A stretch of 64,000 bases of DNA from Candidatus Heimdallarchaeum endolithica (GCA_021513715.1 CP084167.1:722117-786116), one strand, 5' to 3'. Counted from the first letter of the stretch, positions 18,771 to 28,691 are shown. Made by a program: numbers and translations. The notes: generated from the letters alone by a model not told the origin.

Positions 18771-19318
18771 TCACTTCCTTACTTTTACTTCTTCGATTTT
18801 ACTTATTAACCAGCTCATTGCATCTTCAATGCCATAACCATATTTTGCTGAACTTGGAATAATGTTAAAAATTCTTCCTATTAGATTGCTAAGATCATAT
18901 TGTTCTACAGCTTATTGAACAGTAAGTGGATTTTCTTCTGTTAAATCTTGTTTATTGATAAGGATTAACAAAGGTTTTTGCTATCTACTATTGATAGCAT
19001 ATAATCAAAAGAAAAACGAGAAATCTCAAAAGTATCACTATCAGAAGATGGTTTAACTGTTCCATCAATAACATAAATTATTACATCTGATTGAGAAACT
19101 CCCAAAGCCCATAAGCTTTCACGATAAAGATCTTGTCCATCTACATCAATTGCAGATAGTTCCCAATCAGCAATCTTCATTGGTTTTTGCCTAATATCGA
19201 TACCTAGAGTTGTTCGAGGATTATCAAACACAGGTTGTCCTGTTTCTAAATATCTAACTAAAGTAGTTTTCCCTGCAACTGAAGCCCCCAAAAGAATAAT
19301 ATTTGCTTTTTTTGAAAT
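18771..19318 (-). pseudogene. Broken Arf/Ras-like small GTPase gene
   Basis: A host small-GTPase gene in decay. The G1 P-loop is GASVAGKTT, a TTLGID switch-I segment follows, then G3 as DVDGQD. After SKNL the frame is lost: one A is missing from an A run at about 18975-18980. In the next frame the gene continues with LLILINKQDL (G4, NKxD), PSSAKYG (G5) and a final helix ending at the TGA at 18771-18773. That second part also holds an in-frame TAA, probably from CAA. The expected start is an ATT at 19316-19318 before SKKANIILLG, where ATG would be normal. The encoded protein would have been about 180 residues, ordinary for Asgard Arf-like or Rag-like GTPases. Confidence 0.75.
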
Positions 19319-19509
19319 GTTTTTCTTTAAAAAAATACTTCACAGCCAACTCATCAAGCTCAGTTAAAAAATCTAAAACCCTTTTAAAAACATTCTTTTA
19401 TTCCAAAATACTACTGAAAAATTTCTGAGGTTACTTAAAATTTCTAAGAGAGTTTTCTTCTTATTTTAATCAGAAAAGGTTAAAATTATAAAAAAATAAA
19501 ATGTAATTA

Positions 19510-21240
19510 ATGTCAAAAAACCAAAACTCCCAACAGACAAACTTTAAACAAAAACAAGAACAAAATAATAAAGATAAAAGTTCTACTGAAGAGAAAAGTC
19601 AAAAAAAAGAAAAATGGTTCATTAGATGGTTATTTAGTTTTTTGTCAGTTTTTTTTGCTATTATCTCATTGATAGGTAGTTTTATCTTATTAATCTATGA
19701 TATTTTTGTTCCTAGAACATTAAGAGAGCTAGTACCAATCCTAAATATGTTTAGAAAGTATATTCTAGTTGCTGCAGAGCTTTTTTCAGGTAAAAAAAGT
19801 AAAGAAGTAGCTAAAGTTGTTTCAGAACTAGAAGAAATAAAGATGAGAGAAGAAAAAATGATGAAAAACTATCCTATTCGTAGAGGGATAGGAGAAGCAA
19901 TTAATCTTGGTTTGCATCCAGTAATCATTTTTGCCATTCCTACAGCGATTTGGGGAAAAAATCTTCATCAATTGTTTGAAGGTTGGGGAATTCCTGTTTC
20001 ATTAGGAATCTTATTATTTGGAACAGGACTTTTATGTATTTCTTGGATTGCTACTATATTTGGACCTATTTATGCATTATTTCATGAATGCAGTATTTTT
20101 ATGCTCAAAAGAGGATCATACAGATGGGCAGAGTTTTTTCAAGATTTAGAAAATCTTTTTGCTTTACCTTATTACACTGCAAGGTCAAGTTTTAGTATTC
20201 TTGATGCGCCACCAATATCTGCAGAAACTTTGGAAGAATTTAAGTTAGATATAATGGATGATGTAGGAGAAATAAAAAGTAGGATTGCAGATATTCTTTC
20301 TCTTGATGCTACTCAAGTCCCAGAAAGGTCCAAACAAATGTTACAAGAACTGCTAATTGAAACTCAACAATCTTTAGGTTCAATAGATATATCTGAAATA
20401 AAAGAAGTTACTGCAAGACAATTTGCACTCCTCATTTGGAATAAAGAAGGGTCAATGTTTCCTTGGAGAAGAAATGAAGCATTAGAAGAGTTTGCAGAAA
20501 AAAATAATATGTCTGTAAAAGAAGCAAAGAAAACTATTCAACTTATCGTAAAAAAAGCATTAGAAGGATATACATCCAAAGATCTCTATTTTAGTATAAT
20601 GATATCTGGAGCTCTAAAAGGAATTGCAGAACTAGAAGAAAAGTATAAGCAATTTATGAGTGACATAGAATACACTTCTACTGCATTATCTCTATCTTTG
20701 GGAGCTCAACAATACATCTTAGATAGATTTACAGAAAAGCTTTTTTACAAAAAATTACTAAAAGTGATTGCAGACTTTTTTATAGCATTATTTTTACCAT
20801 ATGTAATGCTATTAATTGTTATTTTTAGATACTTTAAACACGTAGTAACCCAAACAATAAAAAATATAATTAGTATTAAAGATTTGAAGAAGAAAAGAAT
20901 ATTTAGAAACAAAGTAAAAGAAATTAAGGAAACTTTATCCAGTTCCTATTATTCTATTGGAGATAAAAAATTTAGCCTAAAAGATGCTTTTGACATCGAT
21001 TTTGGAGAATTTTTCAAAAAACTAGGAAAAGTAATAGTGAAAATTATTTTGCTAGTTCCTCTCCTCTTTTGGAGTTTTTTAAAAGCTATTTACATACGTA
21101 TCCAGAAATTGTTGAGAAGAAGAACAGAAGAAGAAAAAAGCAAGAGAAAATTTGAGAAAGAATTAGCTACGAAAACTTTGGTTGCAATGTACGATGAACT
21201 TTATGAAAAAATCGTTTTAAGCAACTTGTACTACACATAA
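19510..21240 (+). CDS. Unknown multi-pass membrane protein
   Basis: 576 aa. The first 35 residues are Gln/Lys/Glu-rich and disordered. Hydrophobic helices lie at about 40-66 (LFSFLSVFFAIISLIGSFIL), 128-147 (PVIIFAIPTAIW), 160-190 (SLGILLFGTGLLCISWIATIFGP), 415-440 (FFIALFLPYVMLLIVIF) and 505-530 (VIVKIILLVPLLFWSFLKA). Between them, residues about 215-400 form a large helical, acidic soluble region with FPWRRNEALEEFAEKNNMS. The C-terminal tail is very basic. No transporter or enzyme signature recognised. It is convergent with the GH114-like gene, one base apart. Confidence 0.6.
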   Translation: MSKNQNSQQTNFKQKQEQNNKDKSSTEEKSQKKEKWFIRWLFSFLSVFFAIISLIGSFILLIYDIFVPRTLRELVPILNMFRKYILVAAELFSGKKSKEVAKVVSELEEIKMREEKMMKNYPIRRGIGEAINLGLHPVIIFAIPTAIWGKNLHQLFEGWGIPVSLGILLFGTGLLCISWIATIFGPIYALFHECSIFMLKRGSYRWAEFFQDLENLFALPYYTARSSFSILDAPPISAETLEEFKLDIMDDVGEIKSRIADILSLDATQVPERSKQMLQELLIETQQSLGSIDISEIKEVTARQFALLIWNKEGSMFPWRRNEALEEFAEKNNMSVKEAKKTIQLIVKKALEGYTSKDLYFSIMISGALKGIAELEEKYKQFMSDIEYTSTALSLSLGAQQYILDRFTEKLFYKKLLKVIADFFIALFLPYVMLLIVIFRYFKHVVTQTIKNIISIKDLKKKRIFRNKVKEIKETLSSSYYSIGDKKFSLKDAFDIDFGEFFKKLGKVIVKIILLVPLLFWSFLKAIYIRIQKLLRRRTEEEKSKRKFEKELATKTLVAMYDELYEKIVLSNLYYT

Positions 21241-21241
21241 T

Positions 21242-22210
21242 TTAATCTGGGAGAAAATCAGGATAATAAACAAGTTCATCTAAATCTCTTGGAGGAGCAT
21301 GAGCTATGAAGCCATCTTGATAAGCTAAAGGGTAAAAGACTTGCACTTTAGAGTAAAGAGTAGGATAATCAATAATCATTACAATTTTGTTCTCTTTTGT
21401 AAGTAATTTTAGCAGCGAAATAACTTCTCCAATAACTTTTTCAGGACGTCTGATATTATTTAAAAAATAAAGATCTTCTCTTCCAATTCCATCAATCGCT
21501 TCTCTATAACTATCATTTTCCAACAGTAGTTCTCCGTTTTGGGGAATAACTAAAAATCCTTGTTTCTTTGATTTTGCATAATCACTGAGTGAAATAACAA
21601 AATCAATCATTTCTTCTTTAGCGGTAGGTCTTTCTTCTTCATAATATTCAAAAGCATCAATAATATCTAAATAACAACCATCAAAACCTGCAGCAATTAT
21701 TCTATCTAAATAACTCTCATTTGTACCAAAAATGATTTTCTGCCAATCAAGATTCCAATATTTTACTTTATAATTACCCTCCCAGTCAGGGTTCTCAATA
21801 TCTAGCCACTCAGGAGCATTATCATCTGGAACTCCATCATTATCTGCATCCCAATTATTATCCCAATAAAAACGATAAGTTTCAGCTTCTCCTATACTCA
21901 TATAACTAAGAAGTATTTTTCTTTCATTTCCTTCTCTCATATACGTAACTTGGCTAAAATTATATTCTAGTTCTTCACTTCCATCCGCTGAATAATCAAT
22001 AATAATGAGGTCGTATTTAGAGTTAGAAATTTCATCAATATCAATATTTTGAAGCTGATAAGCAAAATCATTAACAATAAAACCATTAACACTAAATTGT
22101 GGAGGTGTTTGAGGTTCAATATTAGGAACGTAAAAGAAATAAAAATACAATCCAGTAACTAGTAACAGAGAAACAATCAGAACTGTTAATAAAATTAAAC
22201 TTTTTTTCAC
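21242..22210 (-). CDS. Exported GH114/TM1410-like glycoside hydrolase
   Basis: 322 aa. Residues about 5-28 are an N-terminal membrane anchor or signal (LILLTVLIVSLLLVTGLYFYFF). The catalytic domain shows marks of the TM1410/MJ1477 family, an (alpha/beta)8 fold related to endo-alpha-1,4-polygalactosaminidase (GH114): YDLIIIDYSADG near the start, LSYMSIGEAETYRFYW, and AAGFDGCYLDIIDAFEYY, whose aspartates are the likely active-site acids. The DNDGVPDDN insertion looks like a calcium loop. The likely role is cleavage of an external galactosamine-containing polymer or remodelling of the cell's own coat. Length is close to the family norm. Confidence 0.75.
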   Translation of the reverse strand: MKKSLILLTVLIVSLLLVTGLYFYFFYVPNIEPQTPPQFSVNGFIVNDFAYQLQNIDIDEISNSKYDLIIIDYSADGSEELEYNFSQVTYMREGNERKILLSYMSIGEAETYRFYWDNNWDADNDGVPDDNAPEWLDIENPDWEGNYKVKYWNLDWQKIIFGTNESYLDRIIAAGFDGCYLDIIDAFEYYEEERPTAKEEMIDFVISLSDYAKSKKQGFLVIPQNGELLLENDSYREAIDGIGREDLYFLNNIRRPEKVIGEVISLLKLLTKENKIVMIIDYPTLYSKVQVFYPLAYQDGFIAHAPPRDLDELVYYPDFLPD

Positions 22211-22330
22211 AACAATAATATGGATAAAACCATTATTAAATTTTAAGAAAGATACTATTAACTTTTTATTATTTATATTTGAATTGGAAAAAAAATAAGA
22301 TATTTTAGATTATCAAAGGAAAGAGAATAG

Positions 22331-23659
22331 TTAATTTAAATTTATGTTTTCAACTTCTTCTGTTTCATAGTTTCCTTCTTTTATTAAAAGTAGAAAGAAT
22401 GTACCTATAAAGTAAATGGAACCAGTAAGGTAAAAAGCTAATTGGAAGTTAAATGGTTTGTTATATTTATTCAAAATTACTCCTCCAATGGGTTGACTAA
22501 TACTGTTAAAAGCTGTAAAAGCCAAAGAATCAATAGCACTAAAAGTTGCTCTTTGATTAGAAGGTAAAAGATCCATTACTATTGCATTAATTAAAGGCCA
22601 TCCTGAATTCATAAAAGCCTGTCTAAGGATATAGATAACTAGTACAATTGAGAAGGGAGGAATAAAAGCAAATCCAAAAATAAGTATGACCGCAATAAAT
22701 TCTAAAAAGAAAACTGCTTTAGCACGTCCAAACCTTTTAGCAAACCTTAAAGCAATGGCTGAAAGAATGGCAGTTATTAAAGGAGCTAAGGAAAATATTA
22801 GTGTAAGTTCAGAAATTGATCGACCATAAATTGCTTCAAAAAAGCGTGGGAGAAAAGGAATAGAGATACCAGCTCCAAAAGCAATTAGAAAGTCGGCTAG
22901 TACAATTATTAAAGGAGTTCTATAGAAAGATAATTTTTCTCTAAAAGTTTTACATTCTTTGTATTTAGATAGAATTAGAGCATCTTTTCTTTTTTCTTCT
23001 AAGATTTCTTCAGTTTCAATCTGATCTTTAGAGTGAATTGACCTTTTATCATGAATAAAGAAACCTAAAAATGCAGCAACAATTATTACTGAAGCATATA
23101 TCTTAATAACAGGAAGAATAACATCTTCAGAATATAAATCTCCTAAATACCTGTAAATAAAGAAACCTGCAACTCCACCAATAGCCGTACACAATTGTTG
23201 TATAATTGACATAATTGTAAAAATCTTTGTTCTTGTCCCTTTAGTTGTACAATCAGCAACCAAAGCTGAACCTGCAGGCATCAATAAGGAATTTGCTAAG
23301 GCAAAAAGAAATTGAATAATGTAAAGATAAATGAGAGAATTAGCAAAAAAGTATATAACCATACCAATTATGAAAAGAAAGTTTGAAATCCAAATAAAAG
23401 CATCTCTTCTCCATTTATCAGAAAGAATACCAGAAACAATTAACCCAAGAATACCTACTAAACTAGTTGTCCCAAAAATCAAGCCAACATCAATATCTGT
23501 TCCCCCCCAAACATAAACTAAAAACAATGTAGAAATGTAGAAAGGGGTTTGCACTAATGAATAAATTGCAAATGCTCCGAAGTAAAGTTTCAAATTTAAA
23601 TTTAAGTTTTTTAATAATTTAACTTGAGTTCTGAAATTTTCTCTTATCATTACATTCAA
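22331..23659 (-). CDS. MFS transporter
   Basis: 442 aa with about twelve membrane helices in two groups of six and a charged cytoplasmic loop at about 205-245 (KDQIETEEILEEKRKD). The loop after helix 2, SGILSDKWRRD at about residues 78-88, matches the major-facilitator motif DxxGRRR, and RFAKRFGRAK is its counterpart in the second half. Substrate cannot be deduced. No regulator or pathway gene is adjacent. TTG or ATG options near 23659 exist; MNVMIRENF gives two nearby ATGs. Confidence 0.82.
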   Translation of the reverse strand: MNVMIRENFRTQVKLLKNLNLNLKLYFGAFAIYSLVQTPFYISTLFLVYVWGGTDIDVGLIFGTTSLVGILGLIVSGILSDKWRRDAFIWISNFLFIIGMVIYFFANSLIYLYIIQFLFALANSLLMPAGSALVADCTTKGTRTKIFTIMSIIQQLCTAIGGVAGFFIYRYLGDLYSEDVILPVIKIYASVIIVAAFLGFFIHDKRSIHSKDQIETEEILEEKRKDALILSKYKECKTFREKLSFYRTPLIIVLADFLIAFGAGISIPFLPRFFEAIYGRSISELTLIFSLAPLITAILSAIALRFAKRFGRAKAVFFLEFIAVILIFGFAFIPPFSIVLVIYILRQAFMNSGWPLINAIVMDLLPSNQRATFSAIDSLAFTAFNSISQPIGGVILNKYNKPFNFQLAFYLTGSIYFIGTFFLLLIKEGNYETEEVENINLN

Positions 23660-23789
23660 CTCTTCGTTACTATAAAAATTTTAATTGGTATAAAAATGTG
23701 TTTTAATATATGAAGTTTGACTTATTAACCAATTAATTAAAGCTTATAATTTATAATAATGATGACTTTTGCTTGCTCTAATTATCCTT

Positions 23790-23948
23790 CTACTTTTGTA
23801 ACCATATTTCTAAGGCTTCTCTAATAGTATCTAGTGCATCATCAATGTTTTCTACCACTTGATCCCTTTTTTCTAAAAAAGAGCAACTTATAAACAACAA
23901 ATTGTCTTCATCTTTTGAAATTATAATAGGTAATTCTTCTAATTGCAT
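23790..23948 (-). CDS. Orphan HicB-like small protein
   Basis: 52 aa. It begins MQLEELPIIISKDEDNLLF, continues with a Cys-containing strand, and ends with NIDDALDTIREALEIWLQ. This reproduces the HicB fold: a short beta sheet beginning PVIIEKDEDG, then the helix with EALENIKEAIELYL. The usual DNA-binding extension is missing, as in the short archaeal members. A TATA-like GTTTAAAT at 23971-23978 (minus strand) is centred about 27 bases before the ATG, so the transcript would be leaderless. There is no room for a HicA partner between here and the next gene at 24056, nor does one lie downstream before the MFS gene. Confidence 0.6.
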   Translation of the reverse strand: MQLEELPIIISKDEDNLLFISCSFLEKRDQVVENIDDALDTIREALEIWLQK

Positions 23949-24055
23949 ACCATTTGTATTAAATCAAGGTATTTAAACCTAAATTAACCTACTCGAATTT
24001 GGATAGCCAAACTTAAATATTGTTATCTTTTGTGCTCAAATAACGAGGAATTAAA

Positions 24056-25135
24056 ATGGATTCGAGAAAAGGAGATAAAATCTACGGTCCTATAATTGTT
24101 TCTGCAGCAAATGCAGCAAGATCTTTTGACGCACCAGTAAGGTATCCCCTTTTATTTAACTCTCCAGATGTATTTGTGAAACCTTTGGCTATGCCAAGAG
24201 CTTCATCATTCATCACTTTAATAGAGCATTTCTTAGGGATATTAATATTGCTACCATTTCTTCTAATAAAAAGAGGTACAAAACAAGTTTTTAGCGTTTT
24301 CAAAGAGTTTGATAAAAGAGATTGGATTTCATTGATTTTCATTTCAGCAGGTGGCTCAGCATTAGGATTATTTTTCTTTCTTATTTCATTAGGTTTAGGG
24401 AATCCTACTGTAGCTATATTAATTCAAAAGTCTCAACCATTAATTACACTAATTTTTGCTATTTTTATACTTAAAGAGAAACCAAGTTTGCGGTTCTATG
24501 TCGTATTAATACTTGCTGTAATAGGTATTGGTTTGATTGCTTTACCTGACATTTCAGATAGTGTTCAAACTTTTGAGTATACAGGACTAATAGCCATTTT
24601 GTGCTCACTTTTAGCAGCAGTTTTTTGGGGGGGTAGTACAGTATTTGGGCGAATTCTAACAAAGAAAGTTGATTACTGGAACTTGACTTTATTTAGATAT
24701 ATTGGAGGATTTTTCTTTTTACTAGTTTTTAATATTATTACTTTTACTTACAATTCTACCTATTTTGGACTGTTAACACAAAAAATAAATGTCTTTGGTC
24801 ATTATGTTGATGGAGCATTTGTTCCTTTAGATTGGCAGTGGATTGGAATCCTCTGTATTCTCTATGCGGCTATTCTTACAGGAGGAGTGCTTCCGTTAGC
24901 ACTCTATTATTTTGGACTTACAAGATCAAAAGCTTCAGTTGCAGGATTAGCAGAACTAGCTTTTCCAATTCTATCAATTTTTATAAATTATTATTTCCTT
25001 GGATTTGGATTAGAAACTATACAAATCATTGGAGCAGTAATACTATTAACAAGTGTTTCAACACTTTCTTATATCAACGCTAAGGAATTTGAACAAGAAC
25101 AAAAGATACTCCAAGAACAAGAAAAAATGAAATAA
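24056..25135 (+). CDS. EamA/DMT-family transporter
   Basis: 359 aa with ten predicted membrane helices forming two EamA repeats: residues about 55-180 (ending ILAVIGIGLIALPD) and 190-340 (ending VILLTSVSTLSYINAKEF). The conserved features of the drug/metabolite superfamily are present: GNPTVAILIQKSQPLITLIFAIFILKEKPS in the first half and GLAELAFPILSIFINYYFLG in the second. The first ~50 residues are unusually long and contain family-like AANAARSFDAP. Start ATG at 24056 has a GAGGA ribosome-binding site at 24045-24049. Substrate unknown; metabolite efflux is typical for the family. Confidence 0.82.
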   Translation: MDSRKGDKIYGPIIVSAANAARSFDAPVRYPLLFNSPDVFVKPLAMPRASSFITLIEHFLGILILLPFLLIKRGTKQVFSVFKEFDKRDWISLIFISAGGSALGLFFFLISLGLGNPTVAILIQKSQPLITLIFAIFILKEKPSLRFYVVLILAVIGIGLIALPDISDSVQTFEYTGLIAILCSLLAAVFWGGSTVFGRILTKKVDYWNLTLFRYIGGFFFLLVFNIITFTYNSTYFGLLTQKINVFGHYVDGAFVPLDWQWIGILCILYAAILTGGVLPLALYYFGLTRSKASVAGLAELAFPILSIFINYYFLGFGLETIQIIGAVILLTSVSTLSYINAKEFEQEQKILQEQEKMK

Positions 25136-25191
25136 ATAAATCAAACTATTTTTCTTTCTTTTTCCCCTAACTTTTTTTATGAGTAAGTAAT

Positions 25192-26190
25192 GTGAAACAT
25201 ATGGAAATCATTCCTTTAGCATGTGAATCCTTAGGAACAAGATCTTTTTCTCATTTAGTCATAACAGATGATACTAAAATATTATTTGACCCGTCAGTAT
25301 CTCTTGCACCTAGAAGATTCAGACTTAACCCTCACCCGTTAGAAATCGCTGCCTCTTGGATTTCAAGAAAAACAATCTTAAAAGCAGTGTCATTAAGTGA
25401 AATTGTTATTCAAACTCATTATCATGCTGACCATTTTACTTTACCAGAGTTTAGGATTTATGAATTTACAAACAAAAACGTTTTTGAAGAGACTTATTCA
25501 GAAGAAAAGATTATTTACGCTAAGGATCCTGAAAACAACATTAATTATAATCAAAAACGAAGAGCAAAATATCTTTGGAGAAATAAAAAAAGAAAATTGT
25601 TCAAAGCTGAAGGGAATATATTTCAAATTGGAAATACAAAAATAAAATTCTCTGAAGCAGTTTCACACAACATAGATGAAAGATTAGGTTTTGTTTTTGA
25701 AACTATTGTTGATGACGGAAAAAGAAAATATCTTTACACATCTGATGTAAGTGGTCCTGTATCAGAAAAAGCTACAGACTTCATCTTAAATGAAGAACCA
25801 GACATTCTTGTTCTAGATGGACCAACTTATTACCATCCAAGAGTTTCTAAGAGAGAAAAGGAAATTGCATTCCAAAACCTAAATATTATCAAGGATTCAA
25901 TAAAGAAGATTTACATTGATCATCATTTTTTAAGGAAAAAGAATTGGAAAGAAAAGTTAGAAAAAGAAGTAGGTGTCAAGTTTCCTGCTTTCAGTCAAAT
26001 AATAGGTTTAGAACCAATAATTTTAGAAGCAATGAGAAAAGAGCTTTTTAAGGAAACAGAAGTTCAAGAGGAGTTTTATTCTTTGCTTGAACAAGGACTT
26101 ATTAACACTGATTTTTTTCTTAAAATTTTAAAAGAAAACAAAATAGCGAATTATTGGAAAAAAATTAATGAAAAAATAGAAAAATATTGA
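25192..26190 (+). CDS. UPF0282 metallo-beta-lactamase-fold hydrolase
   Basis: 332 aa from GTG; the ATG three codons later (25201) is probably the real start. The metal motif HxHxDH is THYHADH at about residues 75-81, with later ligands probably H159 (AVSHNID), D182 in LYTSDVSG and H244 in YIDHHF. The opening MEIIPLACESLGTRSFSHLV and LFDPSVSLAPRR are characteristic of UPF0282, an archaeal family of uncharacterised metallo-hydrolases. The enzyme is soluble and cytoplasmic. It follows the EamA gene by 56 bases and is convergent with the DUF4139 gene. Substrate unknown. Confidence 0.82.
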   Translation: MKHMEIIPLACESLGTRSFSHLVITDDTKILFDPSVSLAPRRFRLNPHPLEIAASWISRKTILKAVSLSEIVIQTHYHADHFTLPEFRIYEFTNKNVFEETYSEEKIIYAKDPENNINYNQKRRAKYLWRNKKRKLFKAEGNIFQIGNTKIKFSEAVSHNIDERLGFVFETIVDDGKRKYLYTSDVSGPVSEKATDFILNEEPDILVLDGPTYYHPRVSKREKEIAFQNLNIIKDSIKKIYIDHHFLRKKNWKEKLEKEVGVKFPAFSQIIGLEPIILEAMRKELFKETEVQEEFYSLLEQGLINTDFFLKILKENKIANYWKKINEKIEKY

Positions 26191-26198
26191 TAGAGAAT

Positions 26199-27785
26199 TC
26201 ATATTTTTGGTTCTAATACTTCACCTTTTGGATACTTAACAATATAAGAAATATTGATTTTTTCTTCTTTTCCAGGTTCTATGTTTAGTTTCCACTCTAG
26301 TACTCCTTGATTCTGTTTTTTAGGTTCAGGAGAGATTTCTTTAGTAACTACCTCAATATTTGGATTTTGAGGATAAGGAATTCTCTCTATTAGCTTCAGC
26401 TTTGCTTTTTCATCAATTTGATTTTTGATCTTTATTTGATAATGAAAGTCTATTTGCTCTTTCCCTTTAGTAATTCCTGCTTTAGCTACTTCTCGTTTTA
26501 GTAATTTTCTTTCTATCTTCAGGTCATAGCTTTCAACTAAACCTACAGTAAATTTATCTCTAGGATGGATAAGATCTAACAAACTTTGACTAATAAACTC
26601 ACCATCTATGAAAATTTTAGCATTACCTTCTAGTAAAAATTGATCTTTATTCTTTAGTTTATGCGTTAGAATAAGTTTCTCATCAAGTGAACTCCAGTAA
26701 TACTGCTTTTCTACTTCAACCTTAAAACTGTCTAGATACAATGTTTTGGGTATTTTTCCTGAAGGAATATCATGTTTTCCACCAAGTTCAAACCTTTGAT
26801 GACCTACAACACTTGTACTCTTTTCAGATTCAACATAAAGATCATCCAATTTAGCTTCTGGAGCAGGAGAAGGAGGTTGCATTAATTCTTTTTCTACAGC
26901 AGCCATTGACATAGGTTTCATAGCTCTTTTAGGCTTTACAAGTTCCTTTCTCGATAACTTTTTTGCGCTTACTGGATACACATGTTCATATAAATAAAGG
27001 TATAAAGGATCTACTTCTTCGATAGAAATAGGCCTTCGATTAGCAGTAGAAATCGTAACTTTAGTTTTTTTCCAGTCAATCCTTGTTCTATTGTAAACTT
27101 TAGCTAATCGTTGAATTAAAGCTTCTCCCTTTGTTAATTCAATCATGTAAACAGGCTCCCATGAAGCTTTTGACACAGTATAGCTCAACTCTAGTTCTAT
27201 TTCACAATCTTCTTTAGAATCTAAAATAATATTTATTTCGTAGAACTCGTTCTCAAGGTATTGCATCTGATTCTTCTTTTCTTTAAGAGAATTAAGCAAT
27301 TTATTTAGCTCAATTATTTCGTGCTCTATTTGTATTTTTTTAGCATTTTCTGCTTCTATTTGACTTTGATAAAAAGAATAATACTCTTTGAAGTCATCAA
27401 CAGTTTTATTTTTTATCATGCCATAACGCCCAAATCCTTCAGCGATGCTCTTAATAGTGGTTGTTAGTGCAGTAATTGAAACCTTCAGAGATTCTAAACT
27501 CAGGTTCTTCTGCTCAATTTCTTTTTCTGTTTTCAATATTTCTTTCTCAATTTCAATTAAATTTTCTTCATCTCGATAGACATGCTGTAAAATAGGAGAA
27601 ATATCAACAAGTTTAACTTTACCAGTACCTCTTACTTTTATAGAATCCTCATCTAAATACTCTGATAATTCAGTAACAATTATTGTTTGTTCTCCTTTTA
27701 CTAATTTAACCTTCTTCTGTCTTGTTATTAAAGCTCCATCAGTTAAAATAGTTACTTCTTTAATCGGAAGAGTTAGTTTCTTCAT
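26199..27785 (-). CDS. DUF4140/DUF4139 (MuiA-like) protein
   Basis: 528 aa. The N-terminal part, beginning VTILTDGALITRQKKVKL and including ELSEYLDEDSIKVRG, is DUF4140; a coiled coil fills about residues 75-185; the rest is DUF4139 with LSYTVSKASWEPVYMIEL, TKVTISTANRRP and KIKNQIDEKAKLKLIERIPYP. These make up the family of the bacterial mucoidy inhibitor MuiA; the biochemical activity is unknown. No signal peptide is evident here, so it is probably cytoplasmic. The winged-helix regulator gene lies upstream on the same strand, 62 bases away, suggesting an operon. Confidence 0.78.
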   Translation of the reverse strand: MKKLTLPIKEVTILTDGALITRQKKVKLVKGEQTIIVTELSEYLDEDSIKVRGTGKVKLVDISPILQHVYRDEENLIEIEKEILKTEKEIEQKNLSLESLKVSITALTTTIKSIAEGFGRYGMIKNKTVDDFKEYYSFYQSQIEAENAKKIQIEHEIIELNKLLNSLKEKKNQMQYLENEFYEINIILDSKEDCEIELELSYTVSKASWEPVYMIELTKGEALIQRLAKVYNRTRIDWKKTKVTISTANRRPISIEEVDPLYLYLYEHVYPVSAKKLSRKELVKPKRAMKPMSMAAVEKELMQPPSPAPEAKLDDLYVESEKSTSVVGHQRFELGGKHDIPSGKIPKTLYLDSFKVEVEKQYYWSSLDEKLILTHKLKNKDQFLLEGNAKIFIDGEFISQSLLDLIHPRDKFTVGLVESYDLKIERKLLKREVAKAGITKGKEQIDFHYQIKIKNQIDEKAKLKLIERIPYPQNPNIEVVTKEISPEPKKQNQGVLEWKLNIEPGKEEKINISYIVKYPKGEVLEPKI

Positions 27786-27847
27786 AAATTTAACTCTATT
27801 TCAAAGTAAATAAAAGTATTGCAAAAAGCCAAAAGATTATAATACTC

Positions 27848-28663
27848 TTATTCTTCTGCAATTGAAAGTCCACCTAAAAAGGTAGAAATAAATTGTATAC
27901 TTCTTTCTTCTTCAGGAACACCCTCTTCATCCATCTCTTTCAAAAACTCTTTCTGCAAATCTGTAATTTTTCTATAAAAATCTCTAACTGTTTCTGCTAA
28001 CTTTATAGCATGAGAAAATTTAGAAAGCTTAATTGTTCTAACAATCAAAGAAGTTTCTGAACGTGGATAGTTAAAATGCTCTTTCAAGTAATCCATACCT
28101 TTCTTTTTGAGTATTTCTTTTGTTTTTTGTTCTATATCAATAAGCTCATTGGTAATCGATGTTTCAATATTATGAATAAATAATAAATATTGTTTAAATG
28201 ATTGAGAAAAAGATTTATCGCCCTCACTTTTCAACAATTTTTCCAAAACTTCAAGTTCTATCTCTTTTTCAGATAATTCACTATATTTCTTCAATTTTTT
28301 ATCAAAATCACTTTCTTCTTTAACATAATCCTCTATGTTCTTGCGATACAAAGAAGCAATATATTCATCCAATTTGTAGAATTTTCCCCATGAAGAAGCA
28401 GTTTTTTCTGCATCTACTTCAATCATATTTTCATCTAACAACTGTTTCAAGTACCTTAAAGTAGTGGTCTCAGGTTTTCCTATTAAACTACTTAACTTTT
28501 TTAGATTTAAAGAACCATACCAACTTAATGCTGTAATTATCGCAAATTTATTAGGATCATCCACCCACATTTTTTCGTATTTCTCTTCTTTTTCATTGAT
28601 GTTCTTCTTGTCGTCCATCCTTTTCAAATAAACATTATTGCAAAGATATTTAATTTTTTCCAT
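27848..28663 (-). CDS. Winged-helix transcription regulator
   Basis: 271 aa as an open frame; the ATG at 28618 (MDDKKN) is a likelier start than the one at 28663. Residues about 35-105 are a winged helix with FAIITALSWYGSLNLKKLSSLIGKPETTTLRYLKQLLDENM split into its typical helices. The remainder is long helical segments rich in Glu/Lys, probably for dimerisation or ligand sensing. It diverges from an MFS exporter, with a TATA box and a TACCA-CTT-TGGTA palindrome between them, the usual layout of a local repressor controlling an exporter. That control is inference. Confidence 0.72.
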   Translation of the reverse strand: MEKIKYLCNNVYLKRMDDKKNINEKEEKYEKMWVDDPNKFAIITALSWYGSLNLKKLSSLIGKPETTTLRYLKQLLDENMIEVDAEKTASSWGKFYKLDEYIASLYRKNIEDYVKEESDFDKKLKKYSELSEKEIELEVLEKLLKSEGDKSFSQSFKQYLLFIHNIETSITNELIDIEQKTKEILKKKGMDYLKEHFNYPRSETSLIVRTIKLSKFSHAIKLAETVRDFYRKITDLQKEFLKEMDEEGVPEEERSIQFISTFLGGLSIAEE

Positions 28664-28691
28664 TATGAAATTATTTCCACAATAACGATAG

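Noticed and set aside
23949-24055. HicA partner for the HicB-like gene
   Set aside because: Only 107 bases are available, with no frame of sufficient length; nothing suitable lies downstream either.
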